From positions 3,906,001 to 3,970,000 of the forward strand of contig NZ_CP047393.1 of assembly GCF_009858175.1 (NCBI RefSeq): a DNA stretch of 64,000 nt, written 5' to 3'. The translations under genes and the position numbers were made by a program. This DNA comes from Pontibacillus sp. HMF3514 (lineage in GTDB: Bacteria > Bacillota > Bacilli > Bacillales > BH030062). This document shows positions 47,873 to 57,390 of the stretch, piece by piece. The stretch's first letter is position 1; the number at the start of each line of letters is the position of its first letter. The notes below the pieces were generated by a model. It saw only the letters and a program-made list of their open reading frames with translations. It was not told the origin of the DNA and made no database searches.

Positions 47873-49842
47873 GATTCACTACCCCCTTCAAAATACTCAT
47901 CGATAATCTCTTTAAGTTGATCTGCAGCATCTTCAATGGAAGAATCATCTAATTGTGTTGCTGCATTGGTTAAGTGTCCTCCACCGTCCATACTTTCCAT
48001 AATGACTTGGACGTTGATATCCCCGAGAGAGCGAGCACTTATTCCAATTCGACCATCTGAACGTTCTGAGATGACAAATGAAGCGACAACCCCACTCATT
48101 GTAAGGAGTGTATCTGCAGCTTGTGCTATAAGAACAGGTCCATAAGTTTCACCTGATTCTGCTTTTGAAATCGCAATGCCATCACGATAAATTTCAGCAT
48201 TTTCAATAAGCTGACTTCGTCGAACATAAACGTCTAAGTCTTCTTTCATAAACTTCTGCACAAGTACTGTGTCTGCACCTTTTGCTCTTAAATAACTCGC
48301 AGCATCAAAAGTTCTGGACCCAGTACGTAAAGTAAAGCTTTTTGTATCTACGATTATACCAGCTAATAAAGCTGTAGATTCAAGCATATTTAGTTTTAAT
48401 TTCTTTGGTTGATATTCTAACATCTCTGTCACGAGCTCTGCTGTAGAAGATGCATACGGCTCCATATAAACGAGTGTAGGATCTTTAATGAACTCTTCTG
48501 CTCGTCGGTGGTGATCGATCACCACGACGTGTTCTGTTCGATTTAGAAGCTTTTCTTCAATTACAAGAGAAGGTTTATGTGTATCAACAACAACAAGGAG
48601 CGTATTTTTATTAACAACCTCATGGGCCTCATCTGGCGTGATAAACCAAGACCACAATTGTTCATTCTCCTGAACCTCATCCATTAATCGTTGTACGCCT
48701 GTATTCATATCATCAGGATCGTACACGACAAAGCCATCTTTATCATTGGCCTGTGCGACCTTTAAAATTCCTATACAAGCTCCTATAGAGTCCATATCAG
48801 GATTTTTGTGTCCCATAACGATGACTTTGTCAGCATCTTGTACAAGCTCTTTTAATGCATGAGAAATGACTCGGGCACGTACACGTGTACGTTTCTCCAT
48901 AGGATTTGTTTTACCACCATAGAAGCGCACTTTCCCATTCTCATCCTTAACAACGACTTGGTCTCCACCTCGTCCAAGAGCTAGATCTAAACTGGATTGA
49001 GCTATTTCTCCAAGTTCAGGAAGTGAAGCTTCTCCTACCCCAATACCAAAGCTCAGGGTAAGTGGTACATTTTTATCTGATATGAGTTCACGAACTTCGT
49101 CTAAAATTTCGAACTTCGTTTTCTCAAGTTTTGTTAAAATCCCTTTGTTCATAACAGCAAAAAATCGATCTTGAGATGAACGTTTTAAATAGATCCCATT
49201 CTCTTGTGACCACTGATTTAAAATGGAGGTCACTTGGGAGTTAATATGGCTCTTAGCTGTATCGTCCATTGCTTGCGTAATTTCTTCATAGTTATCTAAG
49301 AAGATAATCGCAATAACGGTACGATCGTGTTCATAGATATTCTGGAGTTCTGTTTGCTTCGTACGATCAAAAAGATAAAGCAACCGCTCATCTTTCTTCA
49401 CTAGTGTCTGAAGCTCATACTTCCCAACTGAAACCCAAACTTCTTCCTTGTCTTCTTTAATATTTGGAATCAGTTGGCCAGAGATCTCATTCAATGATTC
49501 CCCAACTAAGGTATCTTGGGGAAAGAATTTGTTCATATAAGGATTTGCCCATTCAATATTGTAATCTTCACTAAATAGAACAATCCCAATTGGCATTTCC
49601 ATTAACGCTTCCTCACCTACTTTTTTCACTCGGTAAGAAAGTGTTGAAATGTACTCCTCCGTTTCATTTATTAAGTGCTTTTCTGTTCGCACACTATAAT
49701 AAATGGAGGCAATCAAAAAAGAGGCCATCACAAATCCTAACTTCCACTCATAATAGAAGATCAGAAACAAAAGTAATACAGAAAGTGTATATATGACCCA
49801 TAAGTGACTGCTCAATGTTGGTTTTTTAAAGAAATTCGGCAT
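47869..49842 (-). CDS. gdpP: GdpP (YybT) cyclic-di-AMP phosphodiesterase
   Basis: A 657-residue membrane enzyme that hydrolyses c-di-AMP. Two transmembrane helices (about 14-52), a PAS-like domain (about 75-140), a degenerate GGDEF domain (about 170-300; no GGDEF motif), a DHH domain ([29 protein letters not shown]) and DHHA1 ([12 protein letters not shown]). ATG at 49842 follows AGGAG by 9 bases; the frame's earlier ATG is too near. c-di-AMP controls potassium, turgor and wall stress, relevant to a salt-tolerant organism. It lies in the yybS-gdpP-rplI operon. Confidence 0.95.
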   Translation of the reverse strand: MPNFFKKPTLSSHLWVIYTLSVLLLFLIFYYEWKLGFVMASFLIASIYYSVRTEKHLINETEEYISTLSYRVKKVGEEALMEMPIGIVLFSEDYNIEWANPYMNKFFPQDTLVGESLNEISGQLIPNIKEDKEEVWVSVGKYELQTLVKKDERLLYLFDRTKQTELQNIYEHDRTVIAIIFLDNYEEITQAMDDTAKSHINSQVTSILNQWSQENGIYLKRSSQDRFFAVMNKGILTKLEKTKFEILDEVRELISDKNVPLTLSFGIGVGEASLPELGEIAQSSLDLALGRGGDQVVVKDENGKVRFYGGKTNPMEKRTRVRARVISHALKELVQDADKVIVMGHKNPDMDSIGACIGILKVAQANDKDGFVVYDPDDMNTGVQRLMDEVQENEQLWSWFITPDEAHEVVNKNTLLVVVDTHKPSLVIEEKLLNRTEHVVVIDHHRRAEEFIKDPTLVYMEPYASSTAELVTEMLEYQPKKLKLNMLESTALLAGIIVDTKSFTLRTGSRTFDAASYLRAKGADTVLVQKFMKEDLDVYVRRSQLIENAEIYRDGIAISKAESGETYGPVLIAQAADTLLTMSGVVASFVISERSDGRIGISARSLGDINVQVIMESMDGGGHLTNAATQLDDSSIEDAADQLKEIIDEYFEGGSES

Positions 49843-49873
49843 AACCGTCATCTCCTACATCACGAATCCTAAT

Positions 49874-50815
49874 CTACTTCTTCTTTGCTAAGCGTTCTCG
49901 TAAAGAAAAACCTAAGTCAATTATACCTAAGATTCGTACAGGATAAAGCAACAAGAATGAAAATAATAAAGAGATTACTACACCAATGATTGGCACCTTT
50001 TTAGATAACCCCTTAATATCGGCATAAGCGAACATAAACGAAAAGCCTTGTAAGGTAAAGAGTGCTCCTGTAAGGACATATACATTCTGAGCAGCATCTC
50101 CCCATATACTTCCGCTTTCAAATTCAATAAATGTCACAAGTAGAGCAATAAAATAATACCAAATAATTGCCCTTGGAAACGAAAGTTTTTTTACTGGCGG
50201 AAAGTAATGTTGTTCACGAAACTGTTTATTCAATATTTTAAACCCTATCCAAAGAGTTATAAAGGCAAAAGATATAGCCATAATTCCCATAATGCTTGGA
50301 AGCATTGAAGGAATATTTCCGAACTGGCTTTCAAGAGCCTCTAGTTGTTCTTGTGAGACATCCCCACTTACTGATTCAATAAGCTCAACTGAATTTGCAA
50401 TCGATTGATCTATAGTTTTACGAATCTCTTCGATCCAATTGATTTTGAATAACCAAAGAGATATGAGGTATGTGAGTAATAAACCGACTACATTCCCAAC
50501 AGTACCTTGCGCCCATGCTTCATAAGGACTCTTCTCCTGGTATAAGGCACTTCCTAATGCAATTCCGCCAAAACCAGCTACAATCGTAAATGGCAATGTA
50601 ACGATGTGTACTGCTAAAGTTGTAATAAATAAGACTATACTAATTAAAACGAGAGAAGCCTTCCATCCATTTCGTCTTGAGAAAATTAAAAACGGAATTG
50701 GCAAAAGAAACATTGTGATCAGACCAATAGCTGGTATAAATAGACTGACCAATAACAAAGCCAAATATATACTTGAATAGATTAAGCCTTCCCGCATGAT
50801 ACTAGAACCTTTCAT
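49874..50815 (-). CDS. YybS family (DUF2232) membrane protein
   Basis: A 313-residue integral membrane protein with about eight helices, e.g. LIYSSIYLALLLVSLFIPAI and SLFIPAIGLITMFLLPIPFL, and a cytosolic loop at about 130-165. It has the length and location of Bacillus YybS, upstream of gdpP. The first ATG is kept because the Bacillus N-terminus aligns (MK...IMxEG); the ATG six codons in also has an AAAGG. Function is not established; the family resembles energy-coupling transporter S components. Confidence 0.85.
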   Translation of the reverse strand: MKGSSIMREGLIYSSIYLALLLVSLFIPAIGLITMFLLPIPFLIFSRRNGWKASLVLISIVLFITTLAVHIVTLPFTIVAGFGGIALGSALYQEKSPYEAWAQGTVGNVVGLLLTYLISLWLFKINWIEEIRKTIDQSIANSVELIESVSGDVSQEQLEALESQFGNIPSMLPSIMGIMAISFAFITLWIGFKILNKQFREQHYFPPVKKLSFPRAIIWYYFIALLVTFIEFESGSIWGDAAQNVYVLTGALFTLQGFSFMFAYADIKGLSKKVPIIGVVISLLFSFLLLYPVRILGIIDLGFSLRERLAKKK

Positions 50816-51100
50816 ATAACAATGCGCTCCTCTTTAAGCAAACATTAGAAAATACACCCTTATTTAAGAGAAAGTTTAAAGCTTTATCAATAAGAAACTA
50901 TAAGAGTATATTTTCTAAAGTTAAGTTCATAACCATAATAATAACATTACCAAACGACCTTTTCTCTTTTCAAATAATCTTAAGCCTTCTTCCCCATTTT
51001 ACCCCAAATTAGTAGAAAACAGAATGAAATTAAAGACTTAGCCCTATTGGTTTTAAAGGAAAAGTGAAAGCAACCGTTTAACTGCTAACATGTAAAAACA
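50816..51100. other. Non-coding intergenic region
   Basis: An A+T-rich stretch between yybS and the rpsR terminators. No gene or structured RNA is recognised; the yybS-gdpP-rplI promoter is expected here. Confidence 0.45.
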
Positions 51101-51126
51101 AAAACTCGCCAAAAGGCGAGCTTTAT
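51101..51126 (-). terminator. Second rpsF-operon hairpin
   Basis: CTCGCC pairs with GGCGAG around AAAA; on the minus strand it is followed by TTTTTGTTTTT. Confidence 0.75.
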
Positions 51127-51167
51127 ACAAGTGGTATTAACTTCCTAAATAGACGTTCTTTAGAGAA

Positions 51168-51195
51168 AAAAGCACAGCGCGATGCTGTGCTTTAA
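51168..51195 (-). terminator. rpsR terminator
   Basis: AAAGCACAGC pairs with GCTGTGCTTT (loop of 5) and is followed by TTTTTTCTC on the minus strand, 20 bases after rpsR. Confidence 0.9.
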
Positions 51196-51213
51196 TCCTT
51201 ACGACAAAAGATA

Positions 51214-51441
51214 TTAGTCGTTCACGTATGGCAATAATGCCATCTGACGTGCACGCTTAATCGCTTTTGTAAGTTTACGTTGATATTTTGCAGATGTTCC
51301 AGTTACACGGCGAGGAAGAATCTTTCCACGTTCAGATACGAAACGTTTAAGAAGATCTACATCTTTATAATCGATGTGTGTAATTCCGTTCGCTGTGAAG
51401 AAACACACCTTTTTACGCTTTGCGCGACCACGACGAGCCAT
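51214..51441 (-). CDS. rpsR: 30S ribosomal protein S18
   Basis: A 75-residue protein with [20 protein letters not shown] and [17 protein letters not shown], the invariant S18 core that pairs with S6 on the 30S platform. GGAGG precedes the ATG. Third gene of the rpsF-ssb-rpsR operon. The Cys-type zinc ligands found in some S18 proteins are absent except for one Cys. Confidence 0.98.
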   Translation of the reverse strand: MARRGRAKRKKVCFFTANGITHIDYKDVDLLKRFVSERGKILPRRVTGTSAKYQRKLTKAIKRARQMALLPYVND

Positions 51442-51466
51442 AGGTGATAACCTCCCTTAGATTAAT

Positions 51467-51946
51467 TTAAAATGGTAAATCATCGTCAGATATATCAATT
51501 GGATCTCCATTATTCGAGAATGGGTCCTCTTGGTTTTGGTTCGATTGTTGATTTTGATTGTTATTTCCAAATTGGTTCTGATTATTATTCTGGAATCCTT
51601 GAGAACCTGCGCCACCTGATCCAGAGCCTTTTGATTCTAAGAATTGTACACTATCAGCTACAACCTCAGTCACAAATACTCTCTTACCTTCTGAGTTGTC
51701 AAAACTGCGGCTTTGCAATCTTCCATCAACACCAACCTGGCTACCTTTTTTCATAAAGTTCGCAAGGTTTTCTGCAGCACGACGCCAAACAACACAGTTA
51801 ATGAAGTCTGCGTCCTTTCCTCCCTGTTGACTGTTAAAAGGTCGGTTTACTGCAATTGTAAAGTTCGCAACGGCTACTCCGTTGGGTGTATAGCGCAAAT
51901 CAGGATCCTTCGTTAATCTGCCGACAAGCACGACACGATTTAACAC
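51467..51946 (-). CDS. ssb: Single-stranded DNA-binding protein
   Basis: A 159-residue SSB. An OB-fold ([20 protein letters not shown] to about 110) is followed by a Gly/Asn/Gln-rich flexible linker and the acidic tip DISDDDLPF, which recruits replication and repair partners. It lies between rpsF and rpsR as in other Firmicutes, so SSB supply follows ribosomal protein expression. AAGGAGTGG upstream of the ATG. Confidence 0.97.
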   Translation of the reverse strand: MLNRVVLVGRLTKDPDLRYTPNGVAVANFTIAVNRPFNSQQGGKDADFINCVVWRRAAENLANFMKKGSQVGVDGRLQSRSFDNSEGKRVFVTEVVADSVQFLESKGSGSGGAGSQGFQNNNQNQFGNNNQNQQSNQNQEDPFSNNGDPIDISDDDLPF

Positions 51947-51957
51947 AGAACCACTCC

Positions 51958-52248
51958 TTATTGATCGTCTTCGCGTACAGCGATATGACGAATAATATCG
52001 TCAGAATACTTCGCTAAGCGGTCGAATTCATTAATCGCTTCACGTTCACCGTTGAATTTAAGGACTACGTAATAACCATCACGGAAGTCGTTAATTTCAT
52101 AAGCAAGGCGACGCTTACCGATTTCTTTTGTTTCATTAATCTCCGCACCCTGTTCAGTAAGAACGTTGTTGAAACGCTCAATTACTGATTTTTGAGATTC
52201 CTCATCAATGTTTGGGCGGATGATGTACATGATTTCATAATTTCTCAT
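51958..52248 (-). CDS. rpsF: 30S ribosomal protein S6
   Basis: A 96-residue S6 with [39 protein letters not shown] and [20 protein letters not shown]. It forms a heterodimer with S18. AAAGGAGGTGAAG precedes the ATG. It leads the operon; a hairpin in the leader may mediate autoregulation. Confidence 0.98.
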   Translation of the reverse strand: MRNYEIMYIIRPNIDEESQKSVIERFNNVLTEQGAEINETKEIGKRRLAYEINDFRDGYYVVLKFNGEREAINEFDRLAKYSDDIIRHIAVREDDQ

Positions 52249-52257
52249 CCGTCTTCA

Positions 52258-52295
52258 CCTCCTTTTGGACTTACGGCTCCTCTTGGGAGCAAGGA
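52258..52295 (-). promoter_or_regulatory. Candidate S6:S18 autoregulatory leader hairpin
   Basis: On the minus strand GCTCC pairs with GGAGC around a 5-base loop (52276-52290), immediately followed by a CCG-containing strand (GGAGCCGTAAG) and then the rpsF ribosome binding site. rpsF leaders of many bacteria carry a hairpin with a CCG element that binds the S6:S18 complex and blocks translation (known). The match is by eye only. Confidence 0.4.
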
Positions 52296-52377
52296 GTAAA
52301 TCATTTCGATTACTCACACAATTTAGTATTATAACAAACTTGTCTTCAAAGCACAATAGCCTATCCTGATTTGCGAA

Positions 52378-53478
52378 CTATACATTAAAGCGGAAGTGAA
52401 TAACGTCTCCGTCTTTCACTAAATACTCTTTACCTTCTAAGCGAACTGTTCCTTGTTCTTTTGCAACCGACATTTTACCAGCCTTTACTAGGTCATCATA
52501 AGATACCGTCTCAGCACGGATGAATCCACGCTCGAAGTCAGTGTGAATGATACCAGCAGCCTGTGGTGCTGTCATTCCTTCTTTAAACGTCCAAGCACGT
52601 ACTTCTTGCTCACCTGCTGTAAAGTACGTAGCTAAGCCTAGTAGATTGTAAGCAGCTTTAATCAGCTGATCTAGACCTGATTCTGCAATACCTAGATCAT
52701 CTAAGAATTCTTGCTTTTCTTCTCCTTCAAGCTCAGCAATTTCAGATTCTATCTTCGCACATACAACGATTACTTGAGCACCTTCTTGATCTGCATACTC
52801 ACGAACTTGTTGTACATATTCATTACCACTTGGATCTGCTACTTCATCCTCGCTTACGTTAGCTACATAAAGCACAGGTTTGCTTGTTAGTAGATGCAGA
52901 CCTTTAACTAGCTTTTGCTGATCTTCAGTAAACTCAACGGCACGAGCTGGTGTTTCATTTTCTAAAGCTTCCTTTAGTTTTTCAAGAACTTCGTGTTCAG
53001 CTAAAGCTTCTTTATCTTTTTGGCGAACTAATTTTTGCACACGTTCTAGTCGCTTGTTAACCGATTCAAGGTCTGCAAGAATTAACTCCAAGTTAATCGT
53101 TTCAATATCAGCAATTGGATCAACTCCACCTGATACGTGCGTGATGTTATCGTCTTTGAAGCAACGAACAACATGAGAGATCGCGTCTACCTGACGAATG
53201 TGAGATAGGAATTGGTTTCCAAGACCCTCTCCTTTACTTGCACCCTTAACGATCCCAGCAATATCTGTAAATTCAAATGCTGTTGGTACTGTTTTCTTTG
53301 GATTTACTAATTCTGTTAACTTCTCTAGGCGGTAATCAGGCACTTCCACAATCCCTACATTGGGATCAATTGTACAGAAAGGATAGTTTGCTGATTCTGC
53401 ACCTGCTTGCGTTATTGCATTAAACAACGTTGATTTACCTACGTTTGGTAAGCCTACAATTCCTGTTGTAAGAGACAT
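52378..53478 (-). CDS. ychF: YchF/OLA1-family translation-associated ATPase
   Basis: A 366-residue P-loop protein that prefers ATP over GTP and associates with ribosomes. TTGIVGLPNVGKSTLFNAIT is the P-loop, FTDIAGIVKGASKGEGLGNQ the switch II region, a coiled-coil insert lies at about 130-185, and a TGS domain ends it (YFTAGEQEVRAWTFKEGMTA to HFRFNV). ATG at 53478 follows AAGGAG; the longer frame lacks support and the chosen start gives the usual length. Called yyaF in Bacillus subtilis. Confidence 0.96.
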   Translation of the reverse strand: MSLTTGIVGLPNVGKSTLFNAITQAGAESANYPFCTIDPNVGIVEVPDYRLEKLTELVNPKKTVPTAFEFTDIAGIVKGASKGEGLGNQFLSHIRQVDAISHVVRCFKDDNITHVSGGVDPIADIETINLELILADLESVNKRLERVQKLVRQKDKEALAEHEVLEKLKEALENETPARAVEFTEDQQKLVKGLHLLTSKPVLYVANVSEDEVADPSGNEYVQQVREYADQEGAQVIVVCAKIESEIAELEGEEKQEFLDDLGIAESGLDQLIKAAYNLLGLATYFTAGEQEVRAWTFKEGMTAPQAAGIIHTDFERGFIRAETVSYDDLVKAGKMSVAKEQGTVRLEGKEYLVKDGDVIHFRFNV

Positions 53479-53578
53479 AATACATTTCCACTCCTTAAGG
53501 ATTTCCGTCCATATGAACGTTCTGCATGAATCCAATTATAGATGACAGTTGAACATATTGACAAGCTACTAAAATAGA

Positions 53579-53604
53579 AAAACAAGGGAATTGAATCCCC
53601 TGTT
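53579..53604 (-). terminator. Terminator after the DUF951 gene
   Basis: AACAGGGGA pairs with TCCCTTGTT on the minus strand (one G-U), followed by TTTTCTATTTT, between the DUF951 gene and ychF. Confidence 0.75.
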
Positions 53605-53682
53605 TCTCATAATTTCCATAATAAAATTTCTATTTCCCACTATTTCCAAAGAACTATTTCACATTTTTAATAAGTTTTAATT

Positions 53683-53698
53683 TGTTCCACGTGAAACA
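53683..53698. promoter_or_regulatory. parS-like site (one mismatch)
   Basis: TGTTCCACGTGAAACA differs from the consensus parS TGTTTCACGTGAAACA at one position. It lies in the short space between ychF and the DUF951 gene. ParB is expected to load here as a CTP-dependent clamp. Confidence 0.85.
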
Positions 53699-53707
53699 TT
53701 TGGCTCA

Positions 53708-53908
53708 TTATTCTTCTTCATGTTTTTCAAGAACCTTCTTCATTTTTGTTTCAAATCGACGACGTGGAATCATAACACTATGTCCACACCCTTCACATTT
53801 AATGCGGATGTCCATACCTAAGCGAATGATTCTCCATCGATTTTCTCCACACGGATGAGGTTTTTTCATTTGAACAACATCATTTAAACTATATTCTTTG
53901 TCTGTCAT
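53708..53908 (-). CDS. DUF951 family protein (YyzM-like)
   Basis: A 66-residue protein with DVVQMKKPHPCGENRWRIIR and IKCEGCGHSVMIPRRRFE, giving one Cys in PHPCG and a CxxC, which suggests a zinc- or nucleic-acid-binding small domain. ATG at 53908 follows GAGGTG by 7 bases; a TTG one codon earlier is less well spaced. It overlaps no gene and sits 11 bases after the mscS gene, in the same order as in Bacillus. Function is not known. Confidence 0.88.
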   Translation of the reverse strand: MTDKEYSLNDVVQMKKPHPCGENRWRIIRLGMDIRIKCEGCGHSVMIPRRRFETKMKKVLEKHEEE

Positions 53909-53919
53909 CAATTTTCACC

Positions 53920-54807
53920 TCATTTGCTTTCTATTTCTGATGTTTCTTCTTCTTGTCTACTATACATGACTAAGCGAGGGAATGGAATCTCAATTCCTCG
54001 TTCATCTAGACGATTTTTCAACTCTTTTCTAATCTTCCTAGCCATACTCCAATGTTCCATAGGAATGACTTCAGCGACAACACGAAGAACAACATCTGAA
54101 GATCCTAGATTTTGAACTCCTAATAACTCAGGTGCGCCGACAATTTCTTCATATTTTTCAGGTAACTCTGTTAAGAGCTCTTCGATCGTTTGTTCCGCTG
54201 TTGCTATATCCCCTTCATAAGCAATACTAATATCAACTATTGCCAAGCTATTATGGATAGAATAGTTCGTTACTTCATTAATACTTCCGTTTGGAATAAT
54301 ATGAAGTAGTCCAGACCAACTCTTTATCTTCGTCGTTCTGAGCCCAATTTCCTCTACAAAACCTTCGAAGTTTGATGTTTTTATGTAGTCGCCTACTGAA
54401 AACTGATCCTCAAAGATAATGAAAAATCCTGTTATTATATCTTTCACTAAGTTTTGAGCACCAAATCCAATGGCAAGACCTGCAATACCAGCACCGGCTA
54501 AAAGAGCGCCTACTTGGATATTAATGGTTTCAAGCATCATAATAACTGCTGCAAAATACACGGTATAAGTTAGCGTATTCTCTAGGAGCTTAATTAAAGT
54601 GGTTTCTCTCCGAGGTGTTATTTGAAACGGACCTCTTTTTCTTCGTTTAAATAGATTACGTATGACACTTTTCCCAACTCGAATAATGAGAAAAGATAGC
54701 AGAAAAATGACTATGATCTTACCTATCCCAAGTCCAATGGTAGCCCAAAGATCAGGTCCAGCCACGTATTTTATAAATTCATTTAGTTTATCATAAAACC
54801 AATCCAA
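53920..54807 (-). CDS. MscS-type mechanosensitive channel
   Basis: A protein of about 295 residues with three N-terminal hydrophobic helices (IGLGIGKIIVIFLLSFLII, TVYFAAVIMMLETI, VGALLAGAGIAGLAIGFGAQ, the last being the pore-lining TM3) and a cytosolic MscS beta/alpha-beta cage (EDQFSVGDYIKTSNFEGFVE, then IPNGSINEVTNYS). It opens on hypo-osmotic shock to release solutes. The frame is open from 54849, but GGGGAGGTG lies about 10 bases before a TTG at 54807, which is the best start. Useful for an organism facing salinity changes. Confidence 0.88.
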   Translation of the reverse strand: MDWFYDKLNEFIKYVAGPDLWATIGLGIGKIIVIFLLSFLIIRVGKSVIRNLFKRRKRGPFQITPRRETTLIKLLENTLTYTVYFAAVIMMLETINIQVGALLAGAGIAGLAIGFGAQNLVKDIITGFFIIFEDQFSVGDYIKTSNFEGFVEEIGLRTTKIKSWSGLLHIIPNGSINEVTNYSIHNSLAIVDISIAYEGDIATAEQTIEELLTELPEKYEEIVGAPELLGVQNLGSSDVVLRVVAEVIPMEHWSMARKIRKELKNRLDERGIEIPFPRLVMYSRQEEETSEIESK

Positions 54808-54861
54808 TACAGGTCCACACCTCCCCATAACATGTCCATGATATTCCATTGTATCAGTTTT

Positions 54862-55881
54862 TTACTGGCTTTTGTATCGGTTTGTTAATGGATAGAGCAA
54901 AAGGGATGAGAGCACATAAAGATTTAACAATCCATATAACGGATATAAATACTTAATCAATGTAGAAAAACCAAAACTCGTTAATGGTGCCATCAAGACA
55001 ATCGTTAACAGTGCAAGTAACCACATAGGACCTGTGAAGCGTGTACGAAAACGTGTAATTAACCCAAGCATACCTGAAGCAGCTGTTGTGAATATCGCAA
55101 TCCATAAAAGTACTGATATGAATAGGAACATCTCATATGGGTAATGTTTAAGAATCGCGAACAGGGGAATTTCATATAGTAAAATATCTTCTGAAATCTG
55201 GATCAAACTATTGTTATAGATAAAGGATATTGTTCCTAAGATCAAGCCACTTCCAACACTCGCAATCCATATTTCTCCCTTAACCTTCATTTGGTTACCG
55301 ACAGCTCCTAGAACAGCAATTAACGGGAGAATGTTTAAAGCAGTAAATGGAAATGCGGCTGTCCAATTTTTCTGTTCACCAAGATGAGCAAATATTGATA
55401 AGTCTTGTTGCACTGTAAATAAGATAAGCACATATAATAAACCACCTATTAAAAGAGGCAAAATAAAGCTATTCATCGATAAGATACCTTTTATGTCCCA
55501 AACAAACACTAGAACTAACGGTATAGCGATAGCTAAAATCCCAACCCAGTAAGAAAAATGAAACGCTTGCCATGTTGCTCCACTACCAGCCAACATGATT
55601 ACAGTTGTCGTAAATAAATATAGAAGAATCATCCCATCATATAAAAGGGTTAAGTGTTTTCCAACGATCGTACGAAGAACTGGAAGGTAATGCTGGGATT
55701 GCTTCTCGTAACTTATAGACAAAATAACGTAACAACAAATCGAAAATAATATTGTAAATAAAAATATAGCTAGTCCACTATCATGGCCAAAAAATTGCCA
55801 CAACTCTCTACCTGAGGCATATCCTGCACCAATCATTGTTCCAACAATTAAAAACATCCACTTCATACCAGATCGAATCAT
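54862..55881 (-). CDS. YkvI-family membrane transporter
   Basis: A 339-residue protein with about ten transmembrane helices. The first, FLIVGTMIGAGYASGRELWQFF, is the unwound helix typical of APC-superfamily (LeuT-fold) transporters and of YkvI-type proteins. GGAGG precedes the ATG. Substrate is unknown. It is divergent from yyaC and followed by the mscS gene after 12 bases. Confidence 0.82.
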   Translation of the reverse strand: MIRSGMKWMFLIVGTMIGAGYASGRELWQFFGHDSGLAIFLFTILFSICCYVILSISYEKQSQHYLPVLRTIVGKHLTLLYDGMILLYLFTTTVIMLAGSGATWQAFHFSYWVGILAIAIPLVLVFVWDIKGILSMNSFILPLLIGGLLYVLILFTVQQDLSIFAHLGEQKNWTAAFPFTALNILPLIAVLGAVGNQMKVKGEIWIASVGSGLILGTISFIYNNSLIQISEDILLYEIPLFAILKHYPYEMFLFISVLLWIAIFTTAASGMLGLITRFRTRFTGPMWLLALLTIVLMAPLTSFGFSTLIKYLYPLYGLLNLYVLSSLLLYPLTNRYKSQ

Positions 55882-55972
55882 GTAAATTTCCTCCTACCTT
55901 CTAGCTTCGTCCATGTATAGATTTCTGAAAATAGCTGTATACTAATAACAATATGACTACGGAGGAAAAGCT

Positions 55973-56605
55973 ATGAATCTAAAGCGGAGACTTTTTTCTC
56001 AAAAACAAGAAGAACGTTATCATTATGAAGATGAGAAAATGATTCTTCATATGACGCAGACCCTAAAAGAATGGGTACCTGCTAATCGGGATGTTGTTAT
56101 TGTTTGCATTGGTACAGACCGTTCGACAGGGGATTCCCTTGGACCATTGATTGGCAGCCTTTTAGAAGATGCGAATTTAAAACACATAAAAGTGTACGGG
56201 ACTTTAGATGAACCTGTTCATGCTGTAAATCTTCAAGAAAAACTTGATATCATTAAGGAAAGACACCGACGACCTTACATTATTGGTATCGATGCGTGCC
56301 TTGGTAAAGTATCATCAGTTGGTAATATTATTTTAGGCGAAGGCCCAGTGAAGCCTGGTGCTGCTGTTAAAAAGCAACTTCCTGATGTAGGTGAAATTCA
56401 CGTGACAGGTGTCGTAAATGTGAGTGGGTTTATGGAATACTTTGTTTTACAAAACACACGACTAAACATTGTTATGCATATGGCAAAACGGATATCGAAG
56501 ACCTTTGAGAATTTTGACCAACAAATTGGCTTAAATCGTACAATCACTCCCTCTCCAGAGGCTTTAACAAAAAAGTGGAATCAATTCACTCCTGTTAAAG
56601 AATAA
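55973..56605 (+). CDS. yyaC: YyaC sporulation protein (GPR-related)
   Basis: A 210-residue protein related to the germination protease fold. VVIVCIGTDRSTGDSLGPLI at about 42-61 and GIDACLGKVSSVGNIILGEG are the YyaC hallmarks; GEIHVTGVVNVSGFMEYFVL follows. The family is restricted to spore formers and is forespore expressed in Bacillus (known). ACGGAGG precedes the ATG. It is the only plus-strand gene in the right 30 kb, so it is transcribed against the replication fork. Confidence 0.93.
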   Translation: MNLKRRLFSQKQEERYHYEDEKMILHMTQTLKEWVPANRDVVIVCIGTDRSTGDSLGPLIGSLLEDANLKHIKVYGTLDEPVHAVNLQEKLDIIKERHRRPYIIGIDACLGKVSSVGNIILGEGPVKPGAAVKKQLPDVGEIHVTGVVNVSGFMEYFVLQNTRLNIVMHMAKRISKTFENFDQQIGLNRTITPSPEALTKKWNQFTPVKE

Positions 56606-56611
56606 GGAAAT

Positions 56612-56650
56612 AAAAAGCTGACTGTTCATGAAAAGAACGGTCAGCTTTTT
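56612..56650. terminator. Bidirectional terminator after yyaC
   Basis: AAAAAGCTGACTGTTC pairs with GAACGGTCAGCTTTTT (16 bp, one G-U), loop of 7, between the convergent yyaC and the DUF554 gene. Confidence 0.92.
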
Positions 56651-56682
56651 GTCAGAGTTCAGGTATTCTCTTCTATCCAGTG

Positions 56683-57390
56683 CTATCCAGTGATCCGTGT
56701 ACTAACATAAAGAACAAATCCAACCATTACTAAGCTTGGCAATAAGTTTGCCACCCTTATTTTTGTAATGTTTAATAAGTTAAGGCCAATTGCAATAATT
56801 AGTAACCCGCCAGTAGCTGTCATTTCTACAATAAACCCATCTAAGAAGGTTTCAGGTACCCATTTTTGAATCTGAGTAGCTAATAAAGTTATGCCACCTT
56901 CATATAACAAGACAGGAATGATTGAAAATAAAACTCCAAAACCTAATGTCGTAGATAAAACTAACGCCACAAAACCATCGATAATGGCTTTTGTTACTAA
57001 AACATCATGATCACCACGGATACCGCTATCTAGTGCACCAACTACCGCCATAGCCCCAATCACAAATATTAATGAAGCTGTCATAAAACCCTGGGAGACA
57101 CTGGAGGAACTATTCTTTTTGAATCGCTTTTCAACCCAACCTCCAAGATTTTCAAACTTTTCCTCTAATCTTAAGCCTTCACCTATGAAAGCACCTAATA
57201 ACAAGCTTAATAATAATACAATAATTTCATTAGACTGAATGGCCATTTGCAACCCTATTAAAAGTACCGCTAAACCTATACCGTTCATGGTAGTTTCTTT
57301 AACACGCTCGGGTACCCTATTTAAAAATAGTCCTAGAACTCCCCCTACTAATATTCCCAATCCATTCATTAACGTTCCGAACAAAACCAT
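56683..57390 (-). CDS. DUF554 membrane protein (YdfK-like)
   Basis: A 235-residue integral membrane protein with about seven helices; GTLMNGLGILVGGVLGLFL and GALDSGIRGDHDVLVTKAII (with a conserved acidic pair) are typical DUF554. Its ATG overlaps the upstream gene's stop (TGATG) and uses the GGAGG in that gene's last codons, so the two are translationally coupled. It may be a small-molecule transporter; function is not known. Confidence 0.9.
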   Translation of the reverse strand: MVLFGTLMNGLGILVGGVLGLFLNRVPERVKETTMNGIGLAVLLIGLQMAIQSNEIIVLLLSLLLGAFIGEGLRLEEKFENLGGWVEKRFKKNSSSSVSQGFMTASLIFVIGAMAVVGALDSGIRGDHDVLVTKAIIDGFVALVLSTTLGFGVLFSIIPVLLYEGGITLLATQIQKWVPETFLDGFIVEMTATGGLLIIAIGLNLLNITKIRVANLLPSLVMVGFVLYVSTRITG

